Shown piece after piece: positions 24,147 through 37,796 of a stretch of DNA of 64,000 nucleotides. Position 1 is the stretch's first letter; each line of letters opens with the position of its first letter. The notes beneath the pieces are model-generated. The model was not told where the DNA came from. It ran no database searches and saw only the letters and a list, made by a program, of their open reading frames with translations. This DNA is from Ptiloglossa arizonensis (Eukaryota > Arthropoda > Insecta > Hymenoptera > Colletidae). Location: assembly GCF_051014685.1 (NCBI RefSeq), contig NW_027478521.1, positions 868,001-932,000 on the forward strand. The letters run 5' to 3'. The position numbers were made by a program, and so were the translations under genes.

Positions 24147-27060
24147 TCGTTTCGAGCAACAGAACTGCAAAAATTTTGAGTTTTTCAAGCGTTGCTTACC
24201 TCCAAACTGCCATATCTCGCGAACGGATTGACCAATCCGCAAAATTTCTGTTGCATCTGAAAGTAAAAACTCGCCCGATTACAACGGTGTGCGTACTTTT
24301 CCCCTAGGCCGTTCTAGTTATGCTTGTCGAGCATCAGAACTGCGAAAATTTTGAGTTTCTTGAGTGTTTCTTACCTCCAAACTGCCATATCTCGCGAACG
24401 GATTGACCAATCCGCAAAATTTCTGTTGTATCTGAAAGTAGAAACTCGCCCGATTACAACACTATGCGTACTTTTTCCCTAGGCCGTTCTAGTTATTCGT
24501 TTCGAGCATCAGAACTGCGAAAATTTTGAGTTTCTCAAGCGTTTCTTACTTCCAAACTGCCATATCTCGCGAACGGATTGAACAACCCGCAAAATTTCTG
24601 TTGCATCTGAAGGTAGAAACTCGCCCGATTACAACGGTATGCGTACTTTTCCCCTAGGCCGTTCTAGTTATTCGTTTCGAGCATCAGAACTGCGAAAATT
24701 TTGAGTTTCTCAAGCGTTTCGTACCTCCAAACTGCCATATCTCGCGAACGGATTGACCAATCCGCAAAATTTCTGTTGCATCTGAAAGTAGAAACTCGCC
24801 CGATTACAACACTATGCGTACTTTTCCCCTAGGCCGTTCTAGTTATTCGTTTCGAGCATCAGAACTGCGAAAATTTTGAGTTTCTCAAGCGTTTCTTACT
24901 TCCAAACTGCCATATCTCGCGAACGGATTGACCAATCCGCAAAATTTCTGTTGCATCTGAAGGTAGAAACTCGCCCGATTACAACGGTATGCGTACTTTT
25001 CCCCTAGGCCGTTCTAGTTATGCTTGTCGAGCATCAGAACTGCGAAAATTTTGAGTTTCTCCAGCGTTTCTTACCTCCAAACTGCCATATCTCGCGAACG
25101 GATTGACCAATCCGCAAAATTTCTGTTGCATCTGAAAGTAGAAACTCGTCCGATTACAACGGTGTGCGTACTTTTCCCCTAGGCCGTTCTAGTTATGCTT
25201 GTCGAGCATCAGAACTGCGAAAATTTTGAGTTTCTCAAGCGTTTCTTACCTCCAAACTGCCATATCTCGCGAACGGAATGACCAATCCGCAAAATTTCTG
25301 TTGCATCTGAAAGTAGAAACTCGCCCGATTACAACGGTGTGCGTACTTTTCCCCTAGCCCGTTCTAGTTATTCGTTTCGAGCAACAGAACTGCAAAAATT
25401 TTGAGTTTTTCAAGCGTTGCTTACCTCCAAACTGCCATATCTCGCGAACGGATTGACCAATCCGCAAAATTTCTGTTGCATCTGAAAGTAAAAACTCGCC
25501 CGATTACAACGGTGTGCGTACTTTTCCCCTAGGCCGTTCTAGTTATGCTTGTCGAGCATCAGAACTGCGAAAATTTTGAGTTTCTTGAGTGTTTCTTACC
25601 TCCAAACTGCCATATCTCGCGAACGGATTGACCAATCCGCAAAATTTCTGTTGTATCTGAAAGTAGAAACTCGCCCGATTACAACACTATGCGTACTTTT
25701 TCCCTAGGCCGTTCTAGTTATTCGTTTCGAGCATCAGAACTGCGAAAATTTTGAGTTTCTCAAGCGTTTCTTACTTCCAAACTGCCATATCTCGCGAACG
25801 GATTGAACAACCCGCAAAATTTCTGTTGCATCTGAAGGTAGAAACTCGCCCGATTACAACGGTATGCGTACTTTTCCCCTAGGCCGTTCTAGTTATTCGT
25901 TTCGAGCATCAGAACTGCGAAAATTTTGAGTTTCTCAAGCGTTTCGTACCTCCAAACTGCCATATCTCGCGAACGGATTGACCAATCCGCAAAATTTCTG
26001 TTGCATCTGAAAGTAGAAACTCGCCCGATTACAACACTATGCGTACTTTTCCCCTAGGCCGTTCTAGTTATTCGTTTCGAGCATCAGAACTGCGAAAATT
26101 TTGAGTTTCTCAAGCGTTTCTTACTTCCAAACTGCCATATCTCGCGAACGGATTGACCAATCCGCAAAATTTCTGTTGCATCTGAAGGTAGAAACTCGCC
26201 CGATTACAACGGTATGCGTACTTTTCCCCTAGGCCGTTCTAGTTATGCTTGTCGAGCATCAGAACTGCGAAAATTTTGAGTTTCTCCAGCGTTTCTTACC
26301 TCCAAACTGCCATATCTCGCGAACGGATTGACCAATCCGCAAAATTTCTGTTGCATCTGAAAGTAGAAACTCGTCCGATTACAACGGTGTGCGTACTTTT
26401 CCCCTAGGCCGTTCTAGTTATGCTTGTCGAGCATCAGAACTGCGAAAATTTTGAGTTTCTCAAGCGTTTCTTACCTCCAAACTGCCATATCTCGCGAACG
26501 GAATGACCAATCCGCAAAATTTCTGTTGCATCTGAAAGTAGAAACTCGCCCGATTACAACGGTGTGCGTACTTTTCCCCTAGGCCGTTCTAGTTATGCTT
26601 GTCGAGCATCAGAACTGCGAAAATTTTGAGTTTCTCGAGTGTTTCTTACCTCCAAACTGCCATATCTCGCGAACGGATTGACCAATCCGCAAAATTTCTG
26701 TTGCATCTGAAAGTAGAAACTCGCCCGATTACAACACTATGCGTACTTTTTCCCTAGGCCGTTCTAGTTATTCGTTTCGAGCATCAGAACTGCGAAAATT
26801 TTGAGTTTCTCAAGCGTTTCTTACTTCCAAACTGCCATATCTCGCGAACGGATTGACCAACCCGCAAAATTTCTGTTGCATCTGAAGGTAGAAACTCGCC
26901 CGATTACAACGGTATGCGTACTTTTCCCCTAGGCCGTTCTAGTTATTCGTTTCGAGCATCAGAACTGCGAAAATTTTGAGTTTCTCAAGCGTTTCGTACC
27001 TCCAAACTGCCATATCTCGCGAACGGATTGACCAATCCGCAAAATTTCTGTTGCATCTGA
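24147..27060 (+). repeat. 7-monomer higher-order repeat (1225 bp), two full copies and a partial third
   Basis: Copies run 24147-25371 and 25372-26596. Shared private marks are ACTGCAAAAATT, AAGTAAAAACTCG, TCTTGAGTGTT, TTGTATCTG, GAACAACCCGC, TTTCGTACC, CTCCAGCG and AACTCGTCCG, each recurring after exactly 1225 bp. I found almost no difference between the two full copies. The partial third (26597 to about 27060) lacks the first monomer and has TCTCGAGTG and TTGCATCTG instead, so it is an older or unconverted version. Confidence 0.92.
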
Positions 27061-30000
27061 AAGTAGAAACACGCCCGATTACAACGGTGTGCGTACTTTT
27101 CCCCTAGGCCGTTCTAGTTATTCATTTCGAGCATCAGAACTGCGAAAATTTTGAGTTTCTCAAGCGTTTCTTACTTCCAAACTGCCATATCTCGCGATCG
27201 GATTGACCAATCCGCAAAATTTCTGTTGCATCTGAAGGTAGAAACTCGCCCGATTACAACGGTGTGCGTACTTTTCCCCTAGGCCGTTCTAGTTATTCGT
27301 TTCGAGCATCAGAACTGCGAAAATTTTGAGTTTTTCAAGCGTTTCTTACCTCCAAACTGCAATATCTCGCGAACGGATTGACCAATCCGCAAAATTTCTG
27401 TTGCATCTGAAAGTAGAAACTCGCCCGATTACAACACTATGCGTACTTTTCCCCTAGGCCGTTCTAGTTATTCGTTTCGAGCATCAGAATTTCGAAAATT
27501 ACGAGTTTCTCAAGCGTTTCTTACCTCCAAACTGCCATAACTCGCGAACGGATTGACCAATCCGCTAAATTTCTCTTGCATCTGAAAGTAGAAACTCGCC
27601 CGATTACAACGGTATGCGTACTTTTCCCCTAGCCCGTTCTAGTTATTCGTTTCGAGCAACAGAACTGCGAAAAGTTTGAGTTTTTCAAGCGTTGCTTACC
27701 TCCAAACTGCCATATCTCGCGAACGGATTGACCAATCCGCAAAATTTCTGTTGCATCTGAAAGTAGAAACTCGCCCGATTACAACGGTGTGCGTACTTTT
27801 CCCCTAGGCCGTTCTAGTTATGCTTGTCGAGCATCAGAACTGCGAAAATTTTGAGTTTCTCGAGCGTTTCTTACCTCCAAACTGCCATATCTCGCGAACG
27901 GATTGACCAATTCGCAAAATTTCTGTTGCATCTGAAAGTAGAAACTCGCCCGATTACAACACTGTGCGTACTTTTCCCCTAGGCCGTTCTAGTTATTCGT
28001 TTCGAGCATCAGAACTGCGAAAATTTTGAGTTTCTCAAGCGTTTCTTACATCCAAACTGCCATAACTCGCGAACGGATTGACCAATCCGCAAAATTTCTG
28101 TTGCATCTGAAAGTAGAAACTCGCCCGATTACAACGGTATGCGTACTCTTCCCCTAGGCCGTTCTAGTTATTCGTTTCGAGCATCAGAACTGCGAAAATT
28201 TTGAGTTTTTCAAGCGTTGCTTACCTCCAAACTGCCATATCTCGCGAACGGATTGACCAATCCGCAAAATTTCTGTTGCATCTGAAAGTAGAAACTCGCC
28301 CGATTACAACGGTGTGCGTACTTTTCCCCTAGGCCGTTCTAGTTATGCTTGTCGAGCATCAGAACTGCGAAAATTTTGAGTTTCTCGAGCGTTTCTTACC
28401 TCCAAACTGCCATATCTCGCGAACGGATTGACCAATTCGCAAAATTTCTGTTGCATCTGAAAGTAGAAACTCGCCCGATTACAACGGTGTGCGTACTTTT
28501 CCCCTAGGCCGTTCTAGCTATTCGTTTCGAGCAACAGAACTGCGAAAATTTTGAGTTTCTCGAGCGTTTCTCTCCTACAAACTGCCACATCTCGCGAACG
28601 GATTGTCCAATCCGCAAAATTTCTGATGCATCTGAAAGTAGAAACTCGCCCGATTACAACTGTATGCGTACTTTTCCCCTAGCCCGTTCTAGTTATTCGT
28701 TTCGAGCAACAGAACTGCGAAAATTTTGAGTTTCTCAAGCGTTGCTTACCTCCAAACTGCCATATCTCGCGAACGTATTGACCAATCCGCAAAATTTCTG
28801 TTGCATCTGAAAGTAGAAACTCGCCCGATTTCAACGGTGTGCGTACTTTTCCCCTAGGCCGTTCTAGTTATGCTTGTCGAGCATCAGAACTGCGAAAATT
28901 TTGAGTTTCTCGAGCGTTTCTTACCTCCAAACTGCCATATCTCGCGAACGGATTGACCAATCCGCAAAATTTCTGTTGCATCTGAAAGTAGAAATTCGCC
29001 CGATTACAATTGTATGCGTACTTTTCCCCTAGCCCGTTCTAGTTATTCGTTTCGAGCAACAGAACTGCGAAAATTTTCAGTTTTTCAAGCGTTGCTTACC
29101 TCCAAACTGCCATATCTCGCGAACGGATTGACCAATCCGCAAAATTTCTGTTGCATCTGAAGGTAGAAACTCGCCCGATTACAACGGTATGCGTACTTTT
29201 TCCCTAGGCCGTTCTAGTTATTCGTTTCGAGCATCAGAACTGCGAAAATTTTGAGTTTCTCAAGCGTTTCTTACTTCCAAACTGCCATATCTCGCGAACG
29301 GATTGACCAACCCGCAAAATTTCTGTTGCATCTGAAGGTAGAAACTCGCCCGATTACAACACTATGCGTACTTTTCCCCTAGGCCGTTCTAGTTATTCGT
29401 TTCGAGCATCAGAACTGCGAAAATTTTGAGTTTCTCAAGCGTTTCTTACTTCCAAACTGCCATATCTCGCGAACGGATTGACCAATCCGCAAAATTTCTG
29501 TTGCATCTGAAGGTAGAAACTCGCCCGATTACAACGGTATGCGTACTTTTCCCCTAGGCCGTTCTAGTTATGCTTGTCGAGCATCAGAACTGCGAAAATT
29601 TTGAGTTTCTCCAGCGTTTCTTACCTCCAAACTGCCATATCTCGCGAACGGATTGACCAATCCGCAAAATTTCTGTTGCATCTGAAAGTAGAAACTCGCC
29701 CGATTACAACGGTGTGCGTACTTTTCCCCTAGGCCGTTCTAGTTATGCTTGTCGAGCATCAGAACTGCGAAAATTTTGAGTTTCTCAAGCGTTTCTTACC
29801 TCCAAACTGCCATATCTCGCGAACGGAATGACCAATCCGCAAAATATCTGTTGCATCTGAAAGTAGAAACTCGCCCGATTACAACGGTGTGCGTACTTTT
29901 CCCCTAGGCCGTTCTAGTTATGCTTGTCGAGCATCAGAACTGCGAAAATTTTGAGTTTCTCGAGTGTTTCTTACCTCCAAACTGCCATATCTCGCGAACG

Positions 30001-30271
30001 GATTGACCAATCCGCAAAATTTCTGTTGCATCTGAAAGTAGAAACTCGCCCGATTACAACACTATGCGTACTTTTTCCCTAGGCCGTTCTAGTTATTCGT
30101 TTCGAGCATCAGAACTGCGAAAATTTTGAGTTTCTCAAGCGTTTCTTACATCCAAACTGCCATATCTTGCGAACGGATTGACCAACCCGCAAAATTTCTG
30201 TTGCATCTGAAGGTAGAAACTCGCCCGATTACAACGGTATGCGTACTTTTCCCCTAGCCCGTTCTAGTTAT
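27061..30271 (+). repeat. Mosaic block joining the 7-mer and 14-mer domains
   Basis: The block holds monomers that are later reused. The acgag-type unit near 27483 (TTACGAG, CATAACTC, CTAAATTTCTC) is followed by GCTTG-start units with CAATTCGC at about 27833 and 28358 (525 bp apart). The TCTCTCCTACA unit lies near 28533, followed by one with GAACGTATTG and GATTTCAAC. The stretch with AATTGTATG and TTTTCAG at 28.98-29.2 kb matches that at about 34.40-34.62 kb. From about 29.57 kb the CTCCAGCG, GGAATG and TCTCGAGTG series is the older form of the 24-26 kb 7-mer. Confidence 0.82.
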
Positions 30272-32790
30272 TCGTTTCGAGCAACAGAACTGCGAAAATT
30301 TTGAGTTTCTCGAGCGTTTCTCTCCTACAAACTGCCACATCTCGCGAACGGATTGTCCAATCCGCAAAATTTCTGATGCATCTGAAAGTAGAAACTCGCC
30401 CGATTACAACTGTATGCGTACTTTTCCCCTAGCCCGTTCTAGTTATTCGTTTCGAGCAACGGAACTGCGAAAATTTTGAGTTTCTCAAGCGTTGCTTACC
30501 TCCAAACTGCCATATCTCGCGAACGGATTGACCAATCCGCAAAATTTCTGTTGCATCTGAAAGTAGAAACTCGCCCGATTTCAACGGTGTGCGTACTTTT
30601 CCCCGAGGCCGTTCTAGTTATGCTTGTCGAGCATCAGAACTGCGAAAATTTTGAGTTTCTCGAGCGTTTCTTACCTCCAAACTGCCATATCTCGGGAACG
30701 GATTGTCCAATCCGCAAAATTTCTGATGCATCTGAAAGTAGAAACTCGCCCGATTACAACTGTATGCGTACTTTTCCCTTAGCCCGTTCTAGTTATTCGT
30801 TTCGAGCATCAGAACTGCGAAAATTTTGAGTTTCTCAAGCGTTTCGTACCTCCAAACTGCCATATCTCGCGAATGGATTGACCAATCCGCAAAGTATCTG
30901 TTGCATCTGAAAGTAGAAACACGCCCGATTACAACGGTGTGCGTACTTTTCCCCTAGGCCGTTCTAGTTATTCATTTCGAGCATCAGAACTGCGAAAATT
31001 TTGAGTTTCTCAAGCGTTTCTTACTTCCAAACTGCCATATCTCGCGAACGGATTGACCAATCCGCAAAATTTCTGTTGCATCTGATGGTAGAAACTCGCC
31101 CGATTACAACGGTGTGCGTACTTTTCCCCTAGGCCGTTCTAGTTATTCGTTTCGAGCATCAGAACTGCGAAAATTTTGAGTTTTTCAAGCGTTTCTTACC
31201 TCCAAACTGCCATATCTCGCGAACGGATTGACCAATCGGCAAAATTTCTGTTGCATCTGAAAGTAGAAACTCGCCCGATTACAACACTATGCGTACTTTT
31301 CCCCTAGGCCGTTCTAGTTATTCGTTTCGAGCATCAGAATTGCGAAAATTACGAGTTTCTCAAGCGTTTCTTACCTCCAAACTGCCATAACTCGCGAACG
31401 GATTGACCAATCCGCTAAATTTCTCTTGCATCTGAAAGTAGAAACTCGCCCGATTACAACGGTATGCGTACTTTTCCCCTAGCCCGTTCTAGTTATTCGT
31501 TTCGAGCAACAGAACTGCGAAAATTTTGAGTTTTTCAAGCGTTGCTTACCTCCAAACTGCCATATCTCGCGAACGGATTGACCAATCCGCAAAATTTCTG
31601 TTGCATCTGAAAGTAGAAACTCGCCCGATTACAACGGTGTGCGTACTTTTCCCCTAGGCCGTTCTAGTTATGCTTGTCGAGCATCAGAACTGCGAAAATT
31701 TTGAGTTTCTCGAGCGTTTCTTACCTCCAAACTGCCATATCTCGCGAACGGATTGACCAATCCGCAAAATTTCTGTTGCATCTGAAAGTAGAAACTCGCC
31801 CGATTACAACACTATGCGTACTTTTCCCCTAGGCCGTTCTAGTTATTCGTTTCGAGCATCAGAACTGCGAAAATTTTGAGTTTCTCAAGCGTTTCTTACT
31901 TCCAAACTGCCATATCTCGCGAACGGATTGACCAATTCGCAAAATTTCTGTTGCATCTGAAAGTAGAAACTCGCCCGATTACAACACTATGCGTACTTTT
32001 CCCCTAGGCCGTTCTAGTTATTCGTTTCGAGCATCAGAACTGCGAAAATTTTGAGTTTCTCAAGCGTTTCTTACATCCAAACTGCCATAACTCGCGAACG
32101 GATTGACCAATCCGCAAAATTTCTGTTGCAGCTGAAAGTAGAAACTCGCCCGATTACAACGGTATGCGTACTTTTCCCCTAGGCCGTTCTGGTTATGCTT
32201 GTCGAGCATCAGAACTGCGAAAATTTTGAGTTTTTCAAGCGTTGCTTACCTCCAAACTGCCATATCTCGCGAACGGATTGACCAATCCGCAAAATTTCTG
32301 TTGCATCTGAAAGTAGAAACTCGCCCGATTTCAACGGTGTGCGTACTTTTCCCCGAGGCCGTTCTAGTTATGCTTGTCGAGCATCAGAACTGCGAAAATT
32401 TTGAGTTTCTCGAGTGTTTCTTACCTCCAAACTGCCATATCTCGCGAACGGATTGACCAATCCGCAAAATTTCTGTTGCATCTGAAAGTAGAAACTCGCC
32501 CGATTACAACACTATGCGTACTTTTTCCCTAGGCCGTTCTAGTTATTCGTTTCGAGCATCAGAACTGCGAAAATTTTGAGTTTCTCAAGCGTTTCTTACA
32601 TCCAAACTGCCATATCTTGCGAACGGATTGACCAACCCGCAAAATTTCTGTTGCATCTGAAGGTAGAAACTCGCCCGATTACAACGGTATGCGTACTTTT
32701 CCCCTAGCCCGTTCTAGTTATTCGTTTCGAGCAACAGAACTGCGAAAATTTTGAGTTTCTCGAGCGTTTCTCTCCTACAAACTGCCACAT
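30272..32790 (+). repeat. 14-monomer higher-order repeat, copy 1 of 3
   Basis: This stretch matches 35347-37865 at an offset of exactly 5075 bp (29 monomers). Marks include TCTCCTACA with CCACATC, GATTTCAAC with CCCCGAGG, TCGGGAACGG, GCAAAGTATCTG, CTGATGGTAG, CAATCGGC, the acgag unit, TTGCAGCTG and TTCTGGTTATG. The match extends leftwards to about 29.9 kb and ends abruptly near 32800, where GAACGTATTGACC replaces GAACGGATTGTCC. Small differences exist (CCCTTAGCCC at 30776 versus CCCCTAGCCC). Confidence 0.9.
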
Positions 32791-34536
32791 CTCGCGAACG
32801 TATTGACCAATCCGCAAAATTTCTGTTGCATCTGAAAGTAGAAACTCGCCCGATTTCAACGGTGTGCGTACTTTTCCCCTAGGCCGTTCTAGTTATTCGT
32901 TTCGAGCAACAGAACTGCGAAAATTTTGAGTTTCTCAAGCGTTGCTTACCTCCAAACTGCCATATCTCGCGAACGTATTGACCAATCCGCAAAATTTCTG
33001 TTGCATCTGAAAGTAGAAACTCGCCCGATTTCAACGGTGTGCGTACTTTTCCCCTAGGCCGTTCTAGTTATGCTTGTCGAGCATCAGAACTGCGAAAATT
33101 TTGAGTTTCTCGAGCGTTTCTTACCTCCAAACTGCCATATCTCGCGAACGGATTGACTAATCCGCAAAATTTCTGTTGCATCTGAAAGTAGAAATTCGCC
33201 CGATTACAATTGTATGCGTACTTTTCCCCTAGCCCGTTCTAGTTATTCGTTTCGAGCAACAGAACTGCGAAAATTTTCAGTTTTTCAAGCGTTGCTTACC
33301 TCCAAACTGCCATAACTCGCGAACGGATTGACCAATCCGCAAAATTTCTGTTGCAGCTGAAAGTAGAAACTCGCCCGATTACAACGGTATGCGTACTTTT
33401 CCCCTAGGCCGTTCTGGTTATGCTTGTCGAGCATCAGAACTGCGAAAATTTTGAGTTTTTCAAGCGTTGCTTACCTCCAAACTGCCATATCTCGCGAACG
33501 GATTGACCAATCCGCAAAATTTCTGTTGCATCTGAAAGTAGAAACTCGCCCGATTTCAACGGTGTGCGTACTTTTCCCCGAGGCCGTTCTAGTTATGCTT
33601 GTCGAGCATCAGAACTGCGAAAATTTTGAGTTTCTCGAGTGTTTCTTACCTCCAAACTGCCATATCTCGCGAACGGATTGACCAATCCGCAAAATTTCTG
33701 TTGCATCTGAAAGTAGAAACTCGCCCGATTACAACACTATGCGTACTTTTTCCCTAGGCCGTTCTAGTTATTCGTTTCGAGCATCAGAACTGCGAAAATT
33801 TTGAGTTTCTCAAGCGTTTCTTACATCCAAACTGCCATATCTTGCGAACGGATTGACCAACCCGCAAAATTTCTGTTGCATCTGAAGGTAGAAACTCGCC
33901 CGATTACAACGGTATGCGTACTTTTCCCCTAGCCCGTTCTAGTTATTCGTTTCGAGCAACAGAACTGCGAAAATTTTGAGTTTCTCGAGCGTTTCTCTCC
34001 TACAAACTGCCACATCTCGCGAACGTATTGACCAATCCGCAAAATTTCTGTTGCATCTGAAAGTAGAAACTCGCCCGATTTCAACGGTGTGCGTACTTTT
34101 CCCCTAGGCCGTTCTAGTTATTCGTTTCGAGCAACAGAACTGCGAAAATTTTGAGTTTCTCAAGCGTTGCTTACCTCCAAACTGCCATATCTCGCGAACG
34201 TATTGACCAATCCGCAAAATTTCTGTTGCATCTGAAAGTAGAAACTCGCCCGATTTCAACGGTGTGCGTACTTTTCCCCTAGGCCGTTCTAGTTATGCTT
34301 GTCGAGCATCAGAACTGCGAAAATTTTGAGTTTCTCGAGCGTTTCTTACCTCCAAACTGCCATATCTCGCGAACGGATTGACCAATCCGCAAAATTTCTG
34401 TTGCATCTGAAAGTAGAAATTCGCCCGATTACAATTGTATGCGTACTTTTCCCCTAGCCCGTTCTAGTTATTCGTTTCGAGCAACAGAACTGCGAAAATT
34501 TTCAGTTTTTCAAGCGTTGCTTACCTCCAAACTGCC
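32087..34536 (+). repeat. Tandem duplication of a 7-monomer unit (1225 bp) inside the 14-mer domain
   Basis: 32087-33311 is repeated at 33312-34536. The CATAACTC variant at 32090 pairs with 33315, and TTGCAGCTG, TTCTGGTTATG, CCCCGAGG, TCTCGAGTG, CATCTTGCG, TCTCCTACA and GAACGTATTG all follow at the same offset. I saw one substitution between copies (GACTAATCC versus GACCAATCC). The left half of the junction monomer 33247-33421 comes from the TTTTCAG unit and the right half from the CATAACTC unit, which marks the duplication point. Confidence 0.9.
32722..32896 (+). repeat. Chimeric monomer (TCTCCTACA left part, GAACGTATTG right part)
   Basis: The left part has TCTCGAGCG, TCTCCTACA and CCACATC as in the unit at 30272. 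From monomer position 80 it has TATTGACC and GATTTCAAC as in the unit that follows at about 28.7 kb. The switch lies between CCACATC and CGTATTG, that is in CTCGCGAACG. An identical chimera is at 33947-34121 because the 7-mer was duplicated afterwards. Confidence 0.8.
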
Positions 34537-35346
34537 ATATCTCGCGAACGGATTGACCAATCCGCAAAATTTCTGTTGCATCTGAAGGTAGAAACTCGCC
34601 CGATTACAACGGTATGCGTACTTTTTCCCTAGGCCGTTCTAGTTATTCGTTTCGAGCATCAGAACTGCGAAAATTTTGAGTTTCTCAAGCGTTTCTTACT
34701 TCCAAACTGCCATATCTCGCGAACGGATTGACCAACCCGCAAAATTTCTGTTGCATCTGAAGGTAGAAACTCGCCCGATTACAACGGTATGCGTACTTTT
34801 CCCCTAGGCCGTTCTAGTTATTCGTTTCGAGCATCAGAACTGCGAAAATTTTGAGTTTCTCAAGCGTTTCGTACCTCCAAACTGCCATATCTCGCGAACG
34901 GATTGACCAATCCGCAAAATTTCTGTTGCATCTGAAAGTAGAAACTCGCCCGATTACAACGGTGTGCGTACTTTTCCCCTAGGCCGTTCTAGTTATGCTT
35001 GTCGAGCATCAGAACTGCGAAAATTTTGAGTTTCTCGAGTGTTTCTTACCTCCAAACTGCCATATCTCGCGAACGGATTGACCAATCCGCAAAATTTCTG
35101 TTGCATCTGAAAGTAGAAACTCGCCCGATTACAACACTATGCGTACTTTTTCCCTAGGCCGTTCTAGTTATTCGTTTCGAGCATCAGAACTTCGAAAATT
35201 TTGAGTTTCTCAAGCGTTTCTTACATCCAAACTGCCATATCTTGCGAACGGATTGACCAACCCGCAAAATTTCTGTTGCATCTGAAGGTAGAAACTCGCC
35301 CGATTACAACGGTATGCGTACTTTTCCCCTAGCCCGTTCTAGTTAT
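34537..35346 (+). repeat. Satellite monomers between the 7-mer duplication and the next 14-mer copy
   Basis: The stretch begins as a copy of about 29.1-29.3 kb (TTTTCAG unit, then TTTTTCCCT, TACTTCC and CAACCCGC), passes through a TTTCGTACC unit, and from about 34.9 kb follows the pattern 5075 bp upstream (TCTCGAGTG, TTTTTCCCT, CATCTTGCG). One private base is ACTTCGAAAATT near 35190. Confidence 0.82.
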
Positions 35347-37796
35347 TCGTTTCGAGCAACAGAACTGCGAAAATTTTGAGTTTCTCGAGCGTTTCTCTCC
35401 TACAAACTGCCACATCTCGCGAACGGATTGTCCAATCCGCAAAATTTCTGATGCATCTGAAAGTAGAAACTCGCCCGATTACAACTGTATGCGTACTTTT
35501 CCCCTAGCCCGTTCTAGTTATTCGTTTCGAGCAACAGAACTGCGAAAATTTTGAGTTTCTCAAGCGTTGCTTACCTCCAAACTGCCATATCTCGCGAACG
35601 GATTGACCAATCCGCAAAATTTCTGTTGCATCTGAAAGTAGAAACTCGCCCGATTTCAACGGTGTGCGTACTTTTCCCCGAGGCCGTTCTAGTTATGCTT
35701 GTCGAGCATCAGAACTGCGAAAATTTTGAGTTTCTCGAGCGTTTCTTACCTCCAAACTGCCATATCTCGGGAACGGATTGTCCAATCCGCAAAATTTCTG
35801 ATGCATCTGAAAGTAGAAACTCGCCCGATTACAACTGTATGCGTACTTTTCCCCTAGCCCGTTCTAGTTATTCGTTTCGAGCATCAGAACTGCGAAAATT
35901 TTGAGTTTCTCAAGCGTTTCGTACCTCCAAACTGCCATATCTCGCGAATGGATTGACCAATCCGCAAAGTATCTGTTGCATCTGAAAGTAGAAACACGCC
36001 CGATTACAACGGTGTGCGTACTTTTCCCCTAGGCCGTTCTAGTTATTCATTTCGAGCATCAGAACTGCGAAAATTTTGAGTTTCTCAAGCGTTTCTTACT
36101 TCCAAACTGCCATATCTCGCGAACGGATTGACCAATCCGCAAAATTTCTGTTGCATCTGATGGTAGAAACTCGCCCGATTACAACGGTGTGCGTACTTTT
36201 CCCCTAGGCCGTTCTAGTTATTCGTTTCGAGCATCAGAACTGCGAAAATTTTGAGTTTTTCAAGCGTTTCTTACCTCCAAACTGCCATATCTCGCGAACG
36301 GATTGACCAATCGGCAAAATTTCTGTTGCATCTGAAAGTAGAAACTCGCCCGATTACAACACTATGCGTACTTTTCCCCTAGGCCGTTCTAGTTATTCGT
36401 TTCGAGCATCAGAATTGCGAAAATTACGAGTTTCTCAAGCGTTTCTTACCTCCAAACTGCCATAACTCGCGAACGGATTGACCAATCCGCTAAATTTCTC
36501 TTGCATCTGAAAGTAGAAACTCGCCCGATTACAACGGTATGCGTACTTTTCCCCTAGCCCGTTCTAGTTATTCGTTTCGAGCAACAGAACTGCGAAAATT
36601 TTGAGTTTTTCAAGCGTTGCTTACCTCCAAACTGCCATATCTCGCGAACGGATTGACCAATCCGCAAAATTTCTGTTGCATCTGAAAGTAGAAACTCGCC
36701 CGATTACAACGGTGTGCGTACTTTTCCCCTAGGCCGTTCTAGTTATGCTTGTCGAGCATCAGAACTGCGAAAATTTTGAGTTTCTCGAGCGTTTCTTACC
36801 TCCAAACTGCCATATCTCGCGAACGGATTGACCAATCCGCAAAATTTCTGTTGCATCTGAAAGCAGAAACTCGCCCGATTACAACACTATGCGTACTTTT
36901 CCCCTAGGCCGTTCTAGTTATTCGTTTCGAGCATCAGAACTGCGAAAATTTTGAGTTTCTCAAGCGTTTCTTACTTCCAAACTGCCATATCTCGCGAACG
37001 GATTGACCAATTCGCAAAATTTCTGTTGCATCTGAAAGTAGAAACTCGCCCGATTACAACACTATGCGTACTTTTCCCCTAGGCCGTTCTAGTTATTCGT
37101 TTCGAGCATCAGAACTGCGAAAATTTTGAGTTTCTCAAGCGTTTCTTACATCCAAACTGCCATAACTCGCGAACGGATTGACCAATCCGCAAAATTTCTG
37201 TTGCAGCTGAAAGTAGAAACTCGCCCGATTACAACGGTATGCGTACTTTTCCCCTAGGCCGTTCTGGTTATGCTTGTCGAGCATCAGAACTGCGAAAATT
37301 TTGAGTTTTTCAAGCGTTGCTTACCTCCAAACTGCCATATCTCGCGAACGGATTGACCAATCCGCAAAATTTCTGTTGCATCTGAAAGTAGAAACTCGCC
37401 CGATTTCAACGGTGTGCGTACTTTTCCCCGAGGCCGTTCTAGTTATGCTTGTCGAGCATCAGAACTGCGAAAATTTTGAGTTTCTCGAGTGTTTCTTACC
37501 TCCAAACTGCCATATCTCGCGAACGGATTGACCAATCCGCAAAATTTCTGTTGCATCTGAAAGTAGAAACTCGCCCGATTACAACACTATGCGTACTTTT
37601 TCCCTAGGCCGTTCTAGTTATTCGTTTCGAGCATCAGAACTGCGAAAATTTTGAGTTTCTCAAGCGTTTCTTACATCCAAACTGCCATATCTTGCGAACG
37701 GATTGACCAACCCGCAAAATTTCTGTTGCATCTGAAGGTAGAAACTCGCCCGATTACAACGGTATGCGTACTTTTCCCCTAGCCCGTTCTAGTTAT
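35347..37796 (+). repeat. 14-monomer higher-order repeat (2450 bp), copy 2 of 3
   Basis: It begins with the CAACAG-start TCTCCTACA monomer and matches both 30272 onwards (offset 5075 bp) and 37797 onwards (offset 2450 bp). The CCCCGAGG variant removes the TAG stop at monomer position 159, so an open frame of 117 codons (35551-35904) is carried along; the same frame occurs at 30476 and 38001. This is a by-product of copying and not evidence of a gene. Confidence 0.9.
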
